From NCBI RefSeq assembly GCF_051912485.1, contig NZ_CP196822.1:3844001-3908000 (forward strand): DNA of 64,000 bases, read 5' to 3'. The number at the start of each line of letters is the position of its first letter. Position 1 is the stretch's first letter. The position numbers were made by a program, and so were the translations under genes. Positions 26,748 to 36,079 of the stretch are shown here, piece after piece. Origin of the DNA: Nitrobacter sp051912485. Its GTDB lineage: Bacteria; Pseudomonadota; Alphaproteobacteria; Rhizobiales; Xanthobacteraceae. A model generated the notes under the pieces. That model worked only from the letters and a program-made list of their open reading frames with translations. It ran no database searches and had not been told where the DNA came from.

Positions 26748-26903
26748 ATGGTTATTGCCGCCGACCAAATGTTGGCGAGTGGCGATCCGGTGCTGACTAT
26801 CCTGGACCGCTACTCGTTGGAGGAACTCATCGACATCAGGACCGCAATGCAAGAAATGGGGCGCGACGGGTGGTACTATCCCGTCATTGATCGTTATCGC
26901 TAG
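26748..26903 (+). CDS. Small hypothetical ORF
   Basis: A 51-codon frame starting MVIAADQMLASGDPVLTILD and continuing RYSLEELIDIRTAMQEMGRD. The composition is protein-like and contains an amphipathic helix, but there is no family match I know and only a weak GAG ribosome site. It could be a fragment of a larger lost gene. Confidence 0.3.
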   Translation: MVIAADQMLASGDPVLTILDRYSLEELIDIRTAMQEMGRDGWYYPVIDRYR

Positions 26904-27007
26904 AGCCAATCGGGAGGCCGCCGCCATCACGGTCCTGAATGGTGGCGGGATGCGGTTCGACAAGGAGCGCCCGGCCGTCGGTGTCGACCAGCGCGGGGCG
27001 CTTGCAC

Positions 27008-27319
27008 TCAGCCCGACATTTCAGCGGCGTCCCACTTCGCGCACAGCCCCTTCTTCCGGAGGAAACTAATGTCCATTTCCGTGCCGTTGACGCGCACCAG
27101 TTCACATCGGCGATAGGCCAGGCCCGTCGACGACAGCAACAGGAAGAACTCCTTGAGATTGAGGCCCCCGATGGAACCCTCCACGGTCAGGACGGCATCG
27201 GTGTCCGAGATCGCGTTGAGCTGGCATTCCCGGCGCCAGGTCCCGTCGATGGCCATGATGCAGACATCATAGCCCTGGCTGAACGTGATCCGATCCGTTC
27301 CCTTTCCTTCCTCTGCCAT
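27008..27319 (-). CDS. PilZ-like small protein
   Basis: A 103-residue protein of the short PilZ type common in Bradyrhizobium relatives: RITFSQGYDVCIMAIDGTWR, then CQLNAISDTDAVLTVEG and EFFLLLSSTGLAYRRCELVR ending in VNGTEMDISFLRKKG. The RxxxR and D/NxSxxG motifs that bind cyclic di-GMP are degenerate (NAISDTDA), so ligand binding is doubtful. It lies 220 bp from a GGDEF-EAL gene, which makes a link to cyclic di-GMP signalling plausible but unproven. Confidence 0.7.
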   Translation of the reverse strand: MAEEGKGTDRITFSQGYDVCIMAIDGTWRRECQLNAISDTDAVLTVEGSIGGLNLKEFFLLLSSTGLAYRRCELVRVNGTEMDISFLRKKGLCAKWDAAEMSG

Positions 27320-27542
27320 TCCTCACCGTCCCGCCATCTTTTGGTACTGCTGTTACGGCTGGTGCAGATGTTTCGCGCGCGCGGCTTGGCCGATAGAGCC
27401 CGCGCTTGTTCGGCAATCGCTTGAACACGTCGGTCAAGCCCAACAATTCGATTCCGCTGCACCTAGCACCAAGGAAACCGAGGGTTTCCATCGCCTTGGC
27501 AACCGCCGAAGATGCTGCTCTTGGTAGCCGTTTTGTATCCGC
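27320..27542. other. Short gap without gene
   Basis: No supported gene or structure between the PilZ-like gene and the end of the GGDEF-EAL gene. Confidence 0.4.
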
Positions 27543-29663
27543 TCAAGCCGCCGAGGTTCGTTTTGGAGCAATGAGGCTTTTGAGTTTGTGCATCTGATCG
27601 TCGTGCCAAGTGGGGATGCCATTTTCCGACCCCTCTTGTGCCCTCCAATGAAGCGGCCCCCGAAGCAGACTACGTATCGCGGCGGCATCGATCGGCTTTG
27701 AGAAGTAATACCCCTGACCGAACTCGCAACCGAGAGACTTGAGTTGCGAAACCTGTCCCTCGATTTCGGTGCCTTCGGCGACAACGGACATGCCGAGGCT
27801 GGTTGCCAAAGCCATGATCGTGCGAATGATTTGCAGACTTTCGTCGCTCTTCTCCATGGCCAAAACGAAAGACCTGTCGATCTTCAGAATATCGAGTGGG
27901 AAACGCTGCAAATAGCTGAGCGAGGAGTATCCCGTTCCAAAATCATCGATGCTGAGGCGGATGCCGATGTCCTTGAGTTGCGAGAGAACATGTACCACCC
28001 GTTCGGCATCACCGGCGGTAATGCTCTCGGTGATTTCCAGCCTGACCGTGCGCGGATCGATCCCCGTCTCGGTTATGACCTGGCGAACCTGTGCCACCAA
28101 ATCGGGTTGACTGAACTGCCGTGGCGAAATGTTGATGCTGATCGTCAAGGATTCCTGGCGCGGAAACTCTTCCTGCAACCGGCGCGCCGTGCTGCATGCT
28201 TCGCGCAGCACCCAAAGCCCGAGAAAGACAATCAGGCCGGTATCTTCCGTTACATCGATGAATTCGCTCGGAGGGACTAACTCGCCATCCGGCTTCTGCC
28301 AGCGCACCAGTGCCTCGAAGCCGACAATTTCCTGATTCCCGAGCGAGACGATCGGCTGGTAGTGCAGCACGAATTCCTCGTCCGCTAGGGCCCGGCGCAG
28401 ATCGGATTCCAGTGTGAGTCGCTTCACCGCTGCTGAATGCAAATCCTGATCGTAGAGCTCCGTGCGTGCCTTCCCGAGAGCCTTGGCGCGATACATGGCA
28501 AGGTCGGCATCGCGCAGAATATCGTTGGCACAGGAATAGGCGGTGGCGCTGGATGCAATACCAATGCTGGCGCTTGTGTAGATCGCCTGCCCGCCGATCA
28601 GGAACGGGATACGCAGTCCTTCTTGAACCCGCTGGGCAACCCTGACCGCGTCACTCGGATCGATGATTGCGGTTATCAGGATCGTAAACTCATCTCCACC
28701 CAGCCGAGCCAGCGTGTCATTACCATGTTCGTAGACAGATCGTGCGACAATATCCGTCTGTCGTAACGAACCCCTGAGCCGGCTGGCAACCTGAACGATC
28801 AGATCATCGCCAGCGAGGTGGCCCAAGCTGTCGTTGACGATCTTGAAGCGGTCGAGATCAATGAACAGGACGGCAAATTGCTCGCGGTCATCGCGTTCTT
28901 GCCTGGCAATTGCTTGGCCCAGCCGGTCCAGGAACAACGCCCGGTTTGGCAAACCTGTGAGCGCATCGTGCGAAGCATCATGAACCAGGCGATCCTCGGC
29001 GCGCTTGCGTTCTATGACCCTACCCAGCTGCATGCCGACCTGCGACATTACTTCCAGCAACACATCGTCCTGCTCGATTATCTTGTCGGTGAAGAACTCC
29101 AGCACGGCTGCCACTTCATTCCCCAACAGAACCGGAAATGCGCAGGCCGCTTTCAAACCGCATGCATTGGCCACCCTTAAACGACAAAAGCTGGGATCTG
29201 CGGTCACATCGGAGACCCACACGGGTGCCCGCTTCTCATACACGCGTCCCAACAACCCTACGCCAGCTTCGAAATCTATTTTTTGCTTCACGCAGCAGAA
29301 TTCGGCAATGCTGTCGGACTCAACTGTACGCCAAACAGCCATTGACCTCAGGCGCACAGGTACGGAGTTAGCTTCCGCACCGTAGGCATGCCCCACCAGC
29401 CAGCCTGTAAATTGGCAGATTTCCGTTAAGACGAACTGGAAAACGTCTGGAATCGACTGCAAATGGTTTGCAGCGGTAGCGATCCGAGCGATCAATTTGA
29501 GCTGCTGCTCTCGTTCATAGAGTTCTCGCAAACCTTTTTCGGCAATGGCCTCGGCTTCATGACGGGACCCGCGCTCGCGCTTCAACCGCCGCTTCAGTTT
29601 CGAAACTTCGTCGGCTTCTGTGAGGTTCTGCATGGTTTCTCGCGATGGGAAGGCGCTGCCCAT
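27543..29663 (-). CDS. GAF-GGDEF-EAL cyclic di-GMP enzyme paired with H-NOX
   Basis: A 706-residue protein: a coiled coil at residues 20-55 (VSKLKRRLKRERGSRHEAEA), a GAF domain at about 55-215, a GGDEF domain at about 230-400 with intact LGGDEF at 321-326, and an EAL domain from about 415 with GFEALVRW at 448-455, EITES and DDFGTGYSS. Both cyclase and phosphodiesterase signatures are complete. The GGDEF domain carries an insertion SVYEHGNDT just before the active site. Its ATG comes one base after the H-NOX stop, so it is co-translated. In known pairs, NO on H-NOX modulates the partner's cyclic di-GMP activity and thus biofilm formation. Confidence 0.92.
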   Translation of the reverse strand: MGSAFPSRETMQNLTEADEVSKLKRRLKRERGSRHEAEAIAEKGLRELYEREQQLKLIARIATAANHLQSIPDVFQFVLTEICQFTGWLVGHAYGAEANSVPVRLRSMAVWRTVESDSIAEFCCVKQKIDFEAGVGLLGRVYEKRAPVWVSDVTADPSFCRLRVANACGLKAACAFPVLLGNEVAAVLEFFTDKIIEQDDVLLEVMSQVGMQLGRVIERKRAEDRLVHDASHDALTGLPNRALFLDRLGQAIARQERDDREQFAVLFIDLDRFKIVNDSLGHLAGDDLIVQVASRLRGSLRQTDIVARSVYEHGNDTLARLGGDEFTILITAIIDPSDAVRVAQRVQEGLRIPFLIGGQAIYTSASIGIASSATAYSCANDILRDADLAMYRAKALGKARTELYDQDLHSAAVKRLTLESDLRRALADEEFVLHYQPIVSLGNQEIVGFEALVRWQKPDGELVPPSEFIDVTEDTGLIVFLGLWVLREACSTARRLQEEFPRQESLTISINISPRQFSQPDLVAQVRQVITETGIDPRTVRLEITESITAGDAERVVHVLSQLKDIGIRLSIDDFGTGYSSLSYLQRFPLDILKIDRSFVLAMEKSDESLQIIRTIMALATSLGMSVVAEGTEIEGQVSQLKSLGCEFGQGYYFSKPIDAAAIRSLLRGPLHWRAQEGSENGIPTWHDDQMHKLKSLIAPKRTSAA

Positions 29664-29664
29664 C

Positions 29665-30201
29665 TTAGGAGACAGTTACACGGATTAGGCATTTCGCGTC
29701 GCCGTGATGCATGCATTCCAGATGCTCGACCTCTGCCTTTTGATGGTAGTGGGCCGCCGCACCTTCGATGAATCCATGGGCGAGAGCGCAAAATCTTCGG
29801 GGCGAATTATAGCCCATCAGGAGCGCACCATCCGCCGCGTCGTCAAAATTGAAGTGCGGACAATGCGCGCCCGGATACAGTTTATGGACTTCGGGATGGA
29901 TGATGCTGTTCAATGTGAGGATGAATGGGCGTACCGATTGGTGCGCCTCAAAAAACGCCGGATAGCGTTTGGCCAGCCGCGGCATGGCTTCCCGTCCGAA
30001 CCAACGCAGCACCTCTCGCGAAGGCATATTCAGCGCACGCGATGCGGCTTCAAGGAGCTTGCCCATCTCGGCATCGGGATAACTGCCAAGGGATGTGTAG
30101 ACCCCGGACACTTCGGCGGCGTCGAGCAGATCGTCCCATGCGTCATCCCCATGGTGCTCGCAGACAGCGTCTTCAAGAAGATTAAAGACTACGCCCTTCA
30201 T
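29665..30201 (-). CDS. hnoX: H-NOX haem NO/O2-binding sensor
   Basis: A 178-residue H-NOX (HNOB) domain protein. It starts MKGVVFNLLEDAVCEHHGDD as usual for the family. The proximal haem ligand fits His102 in SIIHPEVHKLYPGA and the haem-propionate motif Y-x-S-x-R is present as YNSPR at residues 131-135, the same numbering as in the structurally known family member. The protein is a stand-alone sensor, which in proteobacteria normally binds NO and not O2. It is first gene of an operon with the GAF-GGDEF-EAL protein. Confidence 0.93.
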   Translation of the reverse strand: MKGVVFNLLEDAVCEHHGDDAWDDLLDAAEVSGVYTSLGSYPDAEMGKLLEAASRALNMPSREVLRWFGREAMPRLAKRYPAFFEAHQSVRPFILTLNSIIHPEVHKLYPGAHCPHFNFDDAADGALLMGYNSPRRFCALAHGFIEGAAAHYHQKAEVEHLECMHHGDAKCLIRVTVS

Positions 30202-30599
30202 CTTGCCCCCAGTGCAATGCCTGTGACAAATTGTGGCTGGTATAATGTTAAGTTGTTAGAAAATATTTAAAGAGTGCTGTTGACGAGGCCGGCCACACTG
30301 ACGATCCATAACTGTCGGCTCTGACCATAGAGTTCGCAGGCGCTATGTGCCCCTCTCTGCGACTGGGGCAGAGCTGCTGTTCGAGGTCTTCAGCCAGCGC
30401 TACGAACGAGGCAGCAGCGGGCTGTCTCCGAATTTCTCCGGCGAGATCGGCGAGGTCGTCAACCAGAGTTAGGCTCCTTGGCCGTGGCCACGATTGCATC
30501 GTGGGCCTTCACGAGTTCCGGCGTGTCGAGCCACAGCTTCTCGTTCGGCTCGCGCACTACTGCTTCCGCGTACAGCCTGCAACTGCTCTGCTGATTGCT
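30202..30599. other. Gap between H-NOX and autotransporter genes
   Basis: No intact gene. Two minus-strand stretches look protein-like, EKLWLDTPELVKAHDAIVAT (around 30480-30545) and LVDDLADLAGEIRRQPAAAS (around 30410-30470), in different frames. They may be remains of a small gene, but I cannot identify it. Confidence 0.3.
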
Positions 30600-33500
30600 T
30601 CACCACGCGTAGCGGACGGTGCCCTTGCCGGCGTAGGATCGTGTGACGTTGGAGAACTCGCTCTCGATGGTGGCGGCCACCGACCAGTTGCCGATCCACT
30701 TCATCTCGGCCGCGCCGGTGACCAGCGCGGCGTCGGAGGCCATGGCCGCGCCGTTCACGACGAAGCTGGCGCCAGGCAAGGTCTGGAACGTCGCGGCGAC
30801 TGTGCGATCCGGATTGAAATCGTGCGCCCATGCAAGACGCCCGCGCAGCGTCAGGATCGCGTCCTGCACCGCGTAGGATTTGTCGGTGCGGACACCGAGT
30901 TCGCTGCGGGTATCCGTCACGCTCTTGGCATTGTAGGCCTGCGCAAAGGTGTTGGCGCCGGACAGAACGCTTTCGGCGTAGGCCGGAAGATCGAAGGTGG
31001 TGAACTGGCCGGCCGCATAAGGCGTGATCCCGACGCCGCCCATTGCCGGGCTGACCACGCGATAGCCGCCTTCGACACGGCCCGACCATGCGTTGGCGCT
31101 AAAGCGCGCCTGCAACCGGTCTGCGCCGCTGATCGTCACGATGCGGTTGGTGGTGACGTCCTGCCAGCCGTAAGCGAGCGCACCGGAGAGATAGGCCGCG
31201 CCGACGGTGTGTCGAATGAAGGTGCCGGCCTGGAACAGGTCGGAGTGTCCGCTGCCCAGCCCGTTGGCGACATTGAAATTGGTGCCGCCGCCCGCCATTG
31301 CGAAGCCGGCGGTTGTGAATGGCGAGATGCGGTAGTCGGCGCCGACCGCGACGCCGGCGACACTTGAGGTCGCGGTACTGGAGCCGAGCGACGCATTGCC
31401 GTCGGTGGTCTGCGAGCCGCCGTAGCCCGCGGCCCACACGCTCCAGCGCGGGATGAGGGGATCGGCCATTGCAGGCGCCTTGTGAGAGATTGCGGCATAG
31501 GCGTCACGCTCGTTCTTCGAACGTGGGGTGTCTCCCGGCGCGTAGGCACTGAGATCGTAGCCCTCTTCGGCATAGGCTGGGGCCGCACCGTTTGTGGTTG
31601 CACCATTGCCGCGGCCGGCGATGAAGGGATCGCTCAAGATCCCCAGGAACAGGTTCATCGCATCGAAGGTGGGCTGTAGCGAGCCGGTCGCCGCTTCACC
31701 CGAGACCTGCGCCAGGCCTGCCGGCGTCAGCGCACCGAATACCAGCGGAATGCCGCCGGCGGTGTTGAAGGAATTGATCAGCGCGTTGGCGACATTGCGC
31801 TGATTGGAGCTTGTAAAGGCTCTCGCCGGCTCCGGAACAAAGTTCAGCGCCAGATTGAGATAGGCGTGGGTCGGATCGTAACTCAGGCGGGTCGTGAAAT
31901 TTGCGGGCAGGTTGGTGTTGACCAGCGAGCCAAACGTGCCGCTGACGTTGCCTGCGGTGAGGATGGTGTATTGCTTCGAGATATAACTGCCGTTGGCATA
32001 GATCGCCTTGACGGTGGCGCCGCCGAGCGTCGCTGCACCCGTGACATTGGCGGATGACGTGGTAGCGGGGTTGAGCATCACCACATACGTCGCGCCCGCT
32101 TGCAGGGCCAGGCTGCCGAGATTCATCGAGGAGCCCGGTGTGCCGTCACCCGGCGCCAGCGTGCCGCCGCTGTTGATGCTGACGCTGCCGACGCTGCCGG
32201 TGCCCGCAAGCACCGCGCCGGTATTGACGCTGACCGGGCTTGATGCCGCCAGCGAGCCGGTGACGTTGAGCGTGCCGGCATCGACCGTGGTGGTTCCGGT
32301 GTAGATGTTCGACCCCGACAAGGTTAGCGTCCCCGTTCCGGTCTTGACCAGCGAGCCGCCGAAGGCGCCAGAAATACAACTCGAGCCTGACGGTCCGCAG
32401 TCGCTGATGACGCCGCTGACGATGGTGCTCAGATTGTTGCCGCCGACCGTGAGTTGATTGGCGCCGAGATAGAACTGCCCGTTGCCGGCGATCGAACCGG
32501 CGGAGAGTTGCCCGTTGTTGACCGGTCCGCTCGACCCCGAGAAGTCGGTCACCGCACCAGCAGCCCCATTGGTGATGCTGGCGCTGCCGGCCGTGCTGCC
32601 GCTGAAGAAGTACAGGCCACCGATATTGGTGATGCTGGCGGTGCCCGCCGTGCTGGTGTCGAAGAACTCCAGGAGACTGTTATTTGTGATGCGGGCGCTG
32701 CCGGCCGTGCTGCTGTTGACGAACCTCAGCAAATTGTCACTGGTGATGCTGGAACTGCCGGCCGTGCTGCCGCTGTAGAAGTACAGGCCACCGTTATTGG
32801 TGATGCTGGCGTTGCCGGCCGTGCTGGTGTCGAAGAACTGCAGGAGATTGTTATTAGTGATGATGGCGCTGCCGGCCGTGCTGCCGCTGCCGAATTGCAG
32901 GACACTGTTGTTAGTGATGCTGGCGTTGCCAGCCGTGCTGGTGTCGAAGAACTGCAGGAGATTGTTATTAGTGATGCGGGCGCTGCCGGCCGTGCTGCCG
33001 CTGTAGAAGTAACCGCTACCGTTATTGGTGATGTTGGCGGTGCCAGCCGTGCTGGTGTCGAAGAACTCCAGGACACTGTTATTAGTGATGCTGGCGCTGC
33101 CGGCCATGCTGCCGCTGAAGAAGTACAGGCCACCGATATTGGTGATGCTGGCGTTGCCGGCCGTGCTGGTGTCGAAGAACTCCAGAAGACTGTTATTAGT
33201 GATGCTGGCGCTGCCGGCCGTGCTGCCGCTGTAGAAGTACAGGCTACCGTTATTGGTGATGCTGGCGTTGCCGGCCGTGCTGGTGTTGGAGAACTGCAGG
33301 ACACTGTTATTGGTGATGCTGGCGCTGCCGGCCATGCTGCCGCTGAAGAAGTACAGGCCACCGTTATTGGTGATGCTGGCGCTGCCGGCCGTGCTGGTAT
33401 CGAAGAACTCCAGGACACTGTTATTAGTGATACTGGCGCTGCCAGCTGTGCTGCTGTAGGCGAAGCTCAGCAAATTGTCGCTGGTGATGCTGACGCTGCC

Positions 33501-33818
33501 CCCGTTGACGACGATCCCGGCGCCAGCGAAGATCAGAGAATGGTTGTTCGTGAAGGAATAATTCGAAGCGCCGGCGTTGAAGATCCACCCGCCCAGGGTG
33601 GTGTCATTCGCGAATGTAATGTTCGTGCCGGTCGATGTGCCGAACGATGCGGTGCCGATCGGCACGGTGGTCGGGGTCCAGTTCGCAGTGTCATTAAAAT
33701 TGCTGTTGGGCGGAGCGGCGAGCCAACTGGCATCCTGCGCCGCTGCCGGCGCTGCCCACGTCAACGCCGAAGCGAGCCCCGCCGCCAATCGCGTCTTGTG
33801 CATTGTCAGCCTGCCCAT
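30600..33818 (-). CDS. Autotransporter (type Va) with 19-residue tandem repeats
   Basis: A 1072-residue autotransporter. Order: signal peptide (1-27, ending AAPAAAQ), short beta-rich lead, fifteen 19-residue repeats at about 123-407 with the core STAGSASITNNSVLEFFDT, passenger-associated repeat region with GTLTLSGSNIYTGTTTVDAG (about 480-560), linker, and a C-terminal beta-barrel over the last 280 residues ending in VRYAW. The barrel should export the passenger to the cell surface. ATG 33818 is preceded by GGAGGAACGGGGC. The repeat domain is expected to form a beta-helix. Adhesion is the usual role of such proteins; the ligand is unknown. Confidence 0.92.
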   Translation of the reverse strand: MGRLTMHKTRLAAGLASALTWAAPAAAQDASWLAAPPNSNFNDTANWTPTTVPIGTASFGTSTGTNITFANDTTLGGWIFNAGASNYSFTNNHSLIFAGAGIVVNGGSVSITSDNLLSFAYSSTAGSASITNNSVLEFFDTSTAGSASITNNGGLYFFSGSMAGSASITNNSVLQFSNTSTAGNASITNNGSLYFYSGSTAGSASITNNSLLEFFDTSTAGNASITNIGGLYFFSGSMAGSASITNNSVLEFFDTSTAGTANITNNGSGYFYSGSTAGSARITNNNLLQFFDTSTAGNASITNNSVLQFGSGSTAGSAIITNNNLLQFFDTSTAGNASITNNGGLYFYSGSTAGSSSITSDNLLRFVNSSTAGSARITNNSLLEFFDTSTAGTASITNIGGLYFFSGSTAGSASITNGAAGAVTDFSGSSGPVNNGQLSAGSIAGNGQFYLGANQLTVGGNNLSTIVSGVISDCGPSGSSCISGAFGGSLVKTGTGTLTLSGSNIYTGTTTVDAGTLNVTGSLAASSPVSVNTGAVLAGTGSVGSVSINSGGTLAPGDGTPGSSMNLGSLALQAGATYVVMLNPATTSSANVTGAATLGGATVKAIYANGSYISKQYTILTAGNVSGTFGSLVNTNLPANFTTRLSYDPTHAYLNLALNFVPEPARAFTSSNQRNVANALINSFNTAGGIPLVFGALTPAGLAQVSGEAATGSLQPTFDAMNLFLGILSDPFIAGRGNGATTNGAAPAYAEEGYDLSAYAPGDTPRSKNERDAYAAISHKAPAMADPLIPRWSVWAAGYGGSQTTDGNASLGSSTATSSVAGVAVGADYRISPFTTAGFAMAGGGTNFNVANGLGSGHSDLFQAGTFIRHTVGAAYLSGALAYGWQDVTTNRIVTISGADRLQARFSANAWSGRVEGGYRVVSPAMGGVGITPYAAGQFTTFDLPAYAESVLSGANTFAQAYNAKSVTDTRSELGVRTDKSYAVQDAILTLRGRLAWAHDFNPDRTVAATFQTLPGASFVVNGAAMASDAALVTGAAEMKWIGNWSVAATIESEFSNVTRSYAGKGTVRYAW
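32598..33452 (-). repeat. Fifteen tandem 57-bp repeats inside the autotransporter gene
   Basis: Each 57-bp unit codes for 19 residues. Units alternate between a form ending in LEFFDT/LQFFDT and one ending in LYFFSG/LYFYSG, making a higher-order 114-bp period. Variation is mostly at a few positions (SAS/NAS/TAS/SAR; NNS/NNG/NIG). The array is in frame throughout, so copy number can change without breaking the gene. Confidence 0.9.
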
Positions 33819-34134
33819 GCCCCGTTCCTCCGGCTGCGTGCTGGAGGTCGCCAGCAAAGCCGTGACCGAATCGCGTGACTGATATTATCTTACCTATGGC
33901 TAATATTATCTTACCTGCCATCTGATCGGGCATTCCGCGCCGCTCTCGTCTGCCAGCAAGTTTTGATTCAGCCGCGGTGTTGCACTTGGGGGACGCATTT
34001 AGCAGTGCCTGCGATGCAGCACTCCGCTGTGCCGCGACGCCTTGCACATTCCAGGTGCAACGCTGAGTTGCGGATGTCTGAACCGCCGCCGGGATGAGGG
34101 ACAAGATTGCGTTTGTTTGGATAGCGGAGAGAAA
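33819..34134. other. Autotransporter promoter region with a 14-bp direct repeat
   Basis: ATATTATCTTACCT occurs at 33882-33895 and 33903-33916, 21 bp (two helix turns) apart and about 65-100 bp upstream of the autotransporter start. This could be an operator or a duplicated promoter element for the minus-strand gene. No gene is seen in the remaining part. Confidence 0.5.
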
Positions 34135-34266
34135 ATGGATCCGCGCCGGCGCAAGGTGCTCGAGGCCATGCAGCGCACTCTTGAGGATGAATATGGCGTC
34201 GAATTTTTTGCAGCGAGTGAAGATTCAGGCGAAGGCGTCAGATTCAGGAAGTCATCAAAAGACTGA
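34135..34266 (+). CDS. Small hypothetical protein
   Basis: A 43-residue charged protein, MDPRRRKVLEAMQRTLEDEY then GVEFFAASEDSGEGVRFRKS, with a GGAGAG ribosome site just before ATG 34135. The frame is open further upstream but without protein-like composition. The function is unknown. Confidence 0.45.
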   Translation: MDPRRRKVLEAMQRTLEDEYGVEFFAASEDSGEGVRFRKSSKD

Positions 34267-34349
34267 GCCAGTTTGCTATCGACCGGTTAGCACCGACTAG
34301 CCAGGTATTGACGATGTTCCGTTACGCTGATGGTGGATGGCTTGCACTT

Positions 34350-34570
34350 CGGCGCCACGGACAACCACTACTTGCTTGACGATCTCGAACGGCAGGTCGG
34401 CGCCTTCGTCGAGCACTACAATCCATGTCCACTATCACGAGAGCGTCGACAACCTGACCCCGGCTGACATTTACTTCGGCACAGCCGCGACAATCCTGGC
34501 CGAGCGTCAACGCATCAAACGCGACACTATGGCAAACCGTCGCTTGCAGCATCGATTGCAGGCCGCTTAA
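34350..34570 (+). pseudogene. IS3-family transposase OrfB C-terminal remnant, frameshifted
   Basis: Two frames together give the end of an IS150-type OrfB: NHYLLDDLERQVGAFVEHYN up to about 34427, then HYHESVDNLTPADIYFG and ILAERQRIKRDTMANRRLQH to the stop at 34570. The YH-E-LxxLTPADxY pattern carries the last catalytic glutamate region of IS3 enzymes. The rest of the element is lost. Confidence 0.75.
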
Positions 34571-34699
34571 ACTCTAACCACTGATGGGCCAGAACCTCTC
34601 TTCGCAAAATGCCCGATCATTCTCAAATCATCTGACGACGGACATGCCACAGCAATTAGCCTAATGCACGTGATAGACGGCGAGTGCAGCACAATAGCC

Positions 34700-36079
34700 A
34701 TGTCGGACATGCAACACAGAAACTGGTGCGGACGCCAGCGACAACTTTTTGGTCATCCGCGCGGGTTGATGTTCCTCTTCGCGACAGAAATGTGGGAACG
34801 CTTCTCTTATTACGGGATGCGCGCGCTGCTCGTCATCTACATGGTACGATATTTGCTGCTGCCCGAGCGGGCGGATTTGGTGATCGGGCTCGCGCCAGTC
34901 CGCAGCCTGTTCGAATCAATCTTTGGTCCGCTTGGCGTGCAGCCCTTCGCCTCGCACCTCTATGGCTTCTACACTGGTTTCGTCTATCTCACACCGATCT
35001 TCGGAGGGCTTATCGCCGACCGTCTTCTGGGTCAGCGGCGAACCGTGATGCTGGGCGCCTCGCTGATGGCGCTCGGCCACTTCATGATGGCATTCGAGCC
35101 GCTGTTTCTCTTCGCGATCTTGACTATCATTCTGGGGAGCGGCTGCTTCAAGCCCAATATATCGTCGCAGGTGGGTAGTCTTTACACCCAAGGCGATTCC
35201 CGCCGTGACCGCGCCTACTCAATCTTTTACGTCGGGATCAACCTCGGAGCGATGCTGGCGCCGCTGGTGGCGGGCACACTAGGCGAGGAGATTGGCTGGC
35301 CTTATGGCTTCGGAGCCGCAGGCATCGGCATGATGATCGGGCTTGCCGTCTATATCTACGCTTCCCCGCTACTGCCTCCGGATGCATTGCGTTGCGCTCC
35401 CCGCGACAAAATCCGGCTCGACGCAAGCGAACGGAGCGTGGTTGTTGCGCTTCTCTTTCTACTTCTGCCGACGAGCCTGTTCTGGGCGACCTATGAACAG
35501 CAGGGCAACACCATCGCACTGTGGGCCAGCGATTTCACCGACCGCTCGATCAACCTCATTTTCTGGCGCGGAGAAATCCCGGTTACCTGGTTTCAGGCAT
35601 TCAATCCTTTCATGATTTTGGCATTCACGCCGCTCGTCTTGGGGCTTTGGAGTTGGCAGGCGCGACGGAGCCAGGAGCCTTCGACCCTAAGCAAAATGGC
35701 CTTCGGCTGCTTTGCCTGCGCCGTCTCCTATCTGATCATGGCGGTGGCGGCTTGGCAGTCGGGTGGAGGCAAGGCGAACTGGCTGTGGCTCCTTGCCTAT
35801 TTCGTGATCATCACCGTGGGCGAGCTTTACCTCTCGCCGATTGGGCTCTCGCTAGTCTCCAAACTATCCCCTGCCCGCACGGTCTCGATGATGATGGGCT
35901 TGTGGCTCACCACAAACTTCGTTGGCAACTTCCTCGCCGGTTGGCTCGGGAGCTTTTGGAGCACCATGGACAAGATGAGCTTCTTTCTGATGATCGCTGC
36001 GCTCGCCAGCATCACGGGGATTGTGTTCCTGATCTTTAGGAAGCCGCTGCGGACGATGCTAAACGTCGAAGCATTTTAG
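34700..36079 (+). CDS. POT-family proton-dependent peptide transporter
   Basis: A 459-residue MFS protein of the proton-dependent oligopeptide transporter family. Diagnostic motifs are the helix-1 ExxERFxYY-like ATEMWERFSYYGMRALLVIY, the loop signature TPIFGGLIADRLLGQRRTVM, the PTR2 signature FKPNISSQVGSLY and FYVGINLGAM. About fourteen helices are predicted. It would take up di- and tripeptides with protons across the inner membrane. ATG 34700 was preferred because it starts close to the conserved region; ATG 34664 is possible. It stands alone after an IS3 remnant. Confidence 0.9.
   Translation: MSDMQHRNWCGRQRQLFGHPRGLMFLFATEMWERFSYYGMRALLVIYMVRYLLLPERADLVIGLAPVRSLFESIFGPLGVQPFASHLYGFYTGFVYLTPIFGGLIADRLLGQRRTVMLGASLMALGHFMMAFEPLFLFAILTIILGSGCFKPNISSQVGSLYTQGDSRRDRAYSIFYVGINLGAMLAPLVAGTLGEEIGWPYGFGAAGIGMMIGLAVYIYASPLLPPDALRCAPRDKIRLDASERSVVVALLFLLLPTSLFWATYEQQGNTIALWASDFTDRSINLIFWRGEIPVTWFQAFNPFMILAFTPLVLGLWSWQARRSQEPSTLSKMAFGCFACAVSYLIMAVAAWQSGGGKANWLWLLAYFVIITVGELYLSPIGLSLVSKLSPARTVSMMMGLWLTTNFVGNFLAGWLGSFWSTMDKMSFFLMIAALASITGIVFLIFRKPLRTMLNVEAF

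Noticed and set aside
30345..31367. 340-codon plus-strand frame
   Set aside because: Antisense to the beta-barrel of the autotransporter; composition is that of a GC-rich shadow.
32598..33452. CRISPR array
   Set aside because: The repeats are directly adjoining 57-bp coding units in frame, without spacers, and no cas gene is present.
32454..33878. 474-codon plus-strand frame opposite the autotransporter
   Set aside because: It arises from the complementary strand of the 57-bp repeats, which keeps frames open; its sequence is an Ala/Gly/Val repeat with no family features.
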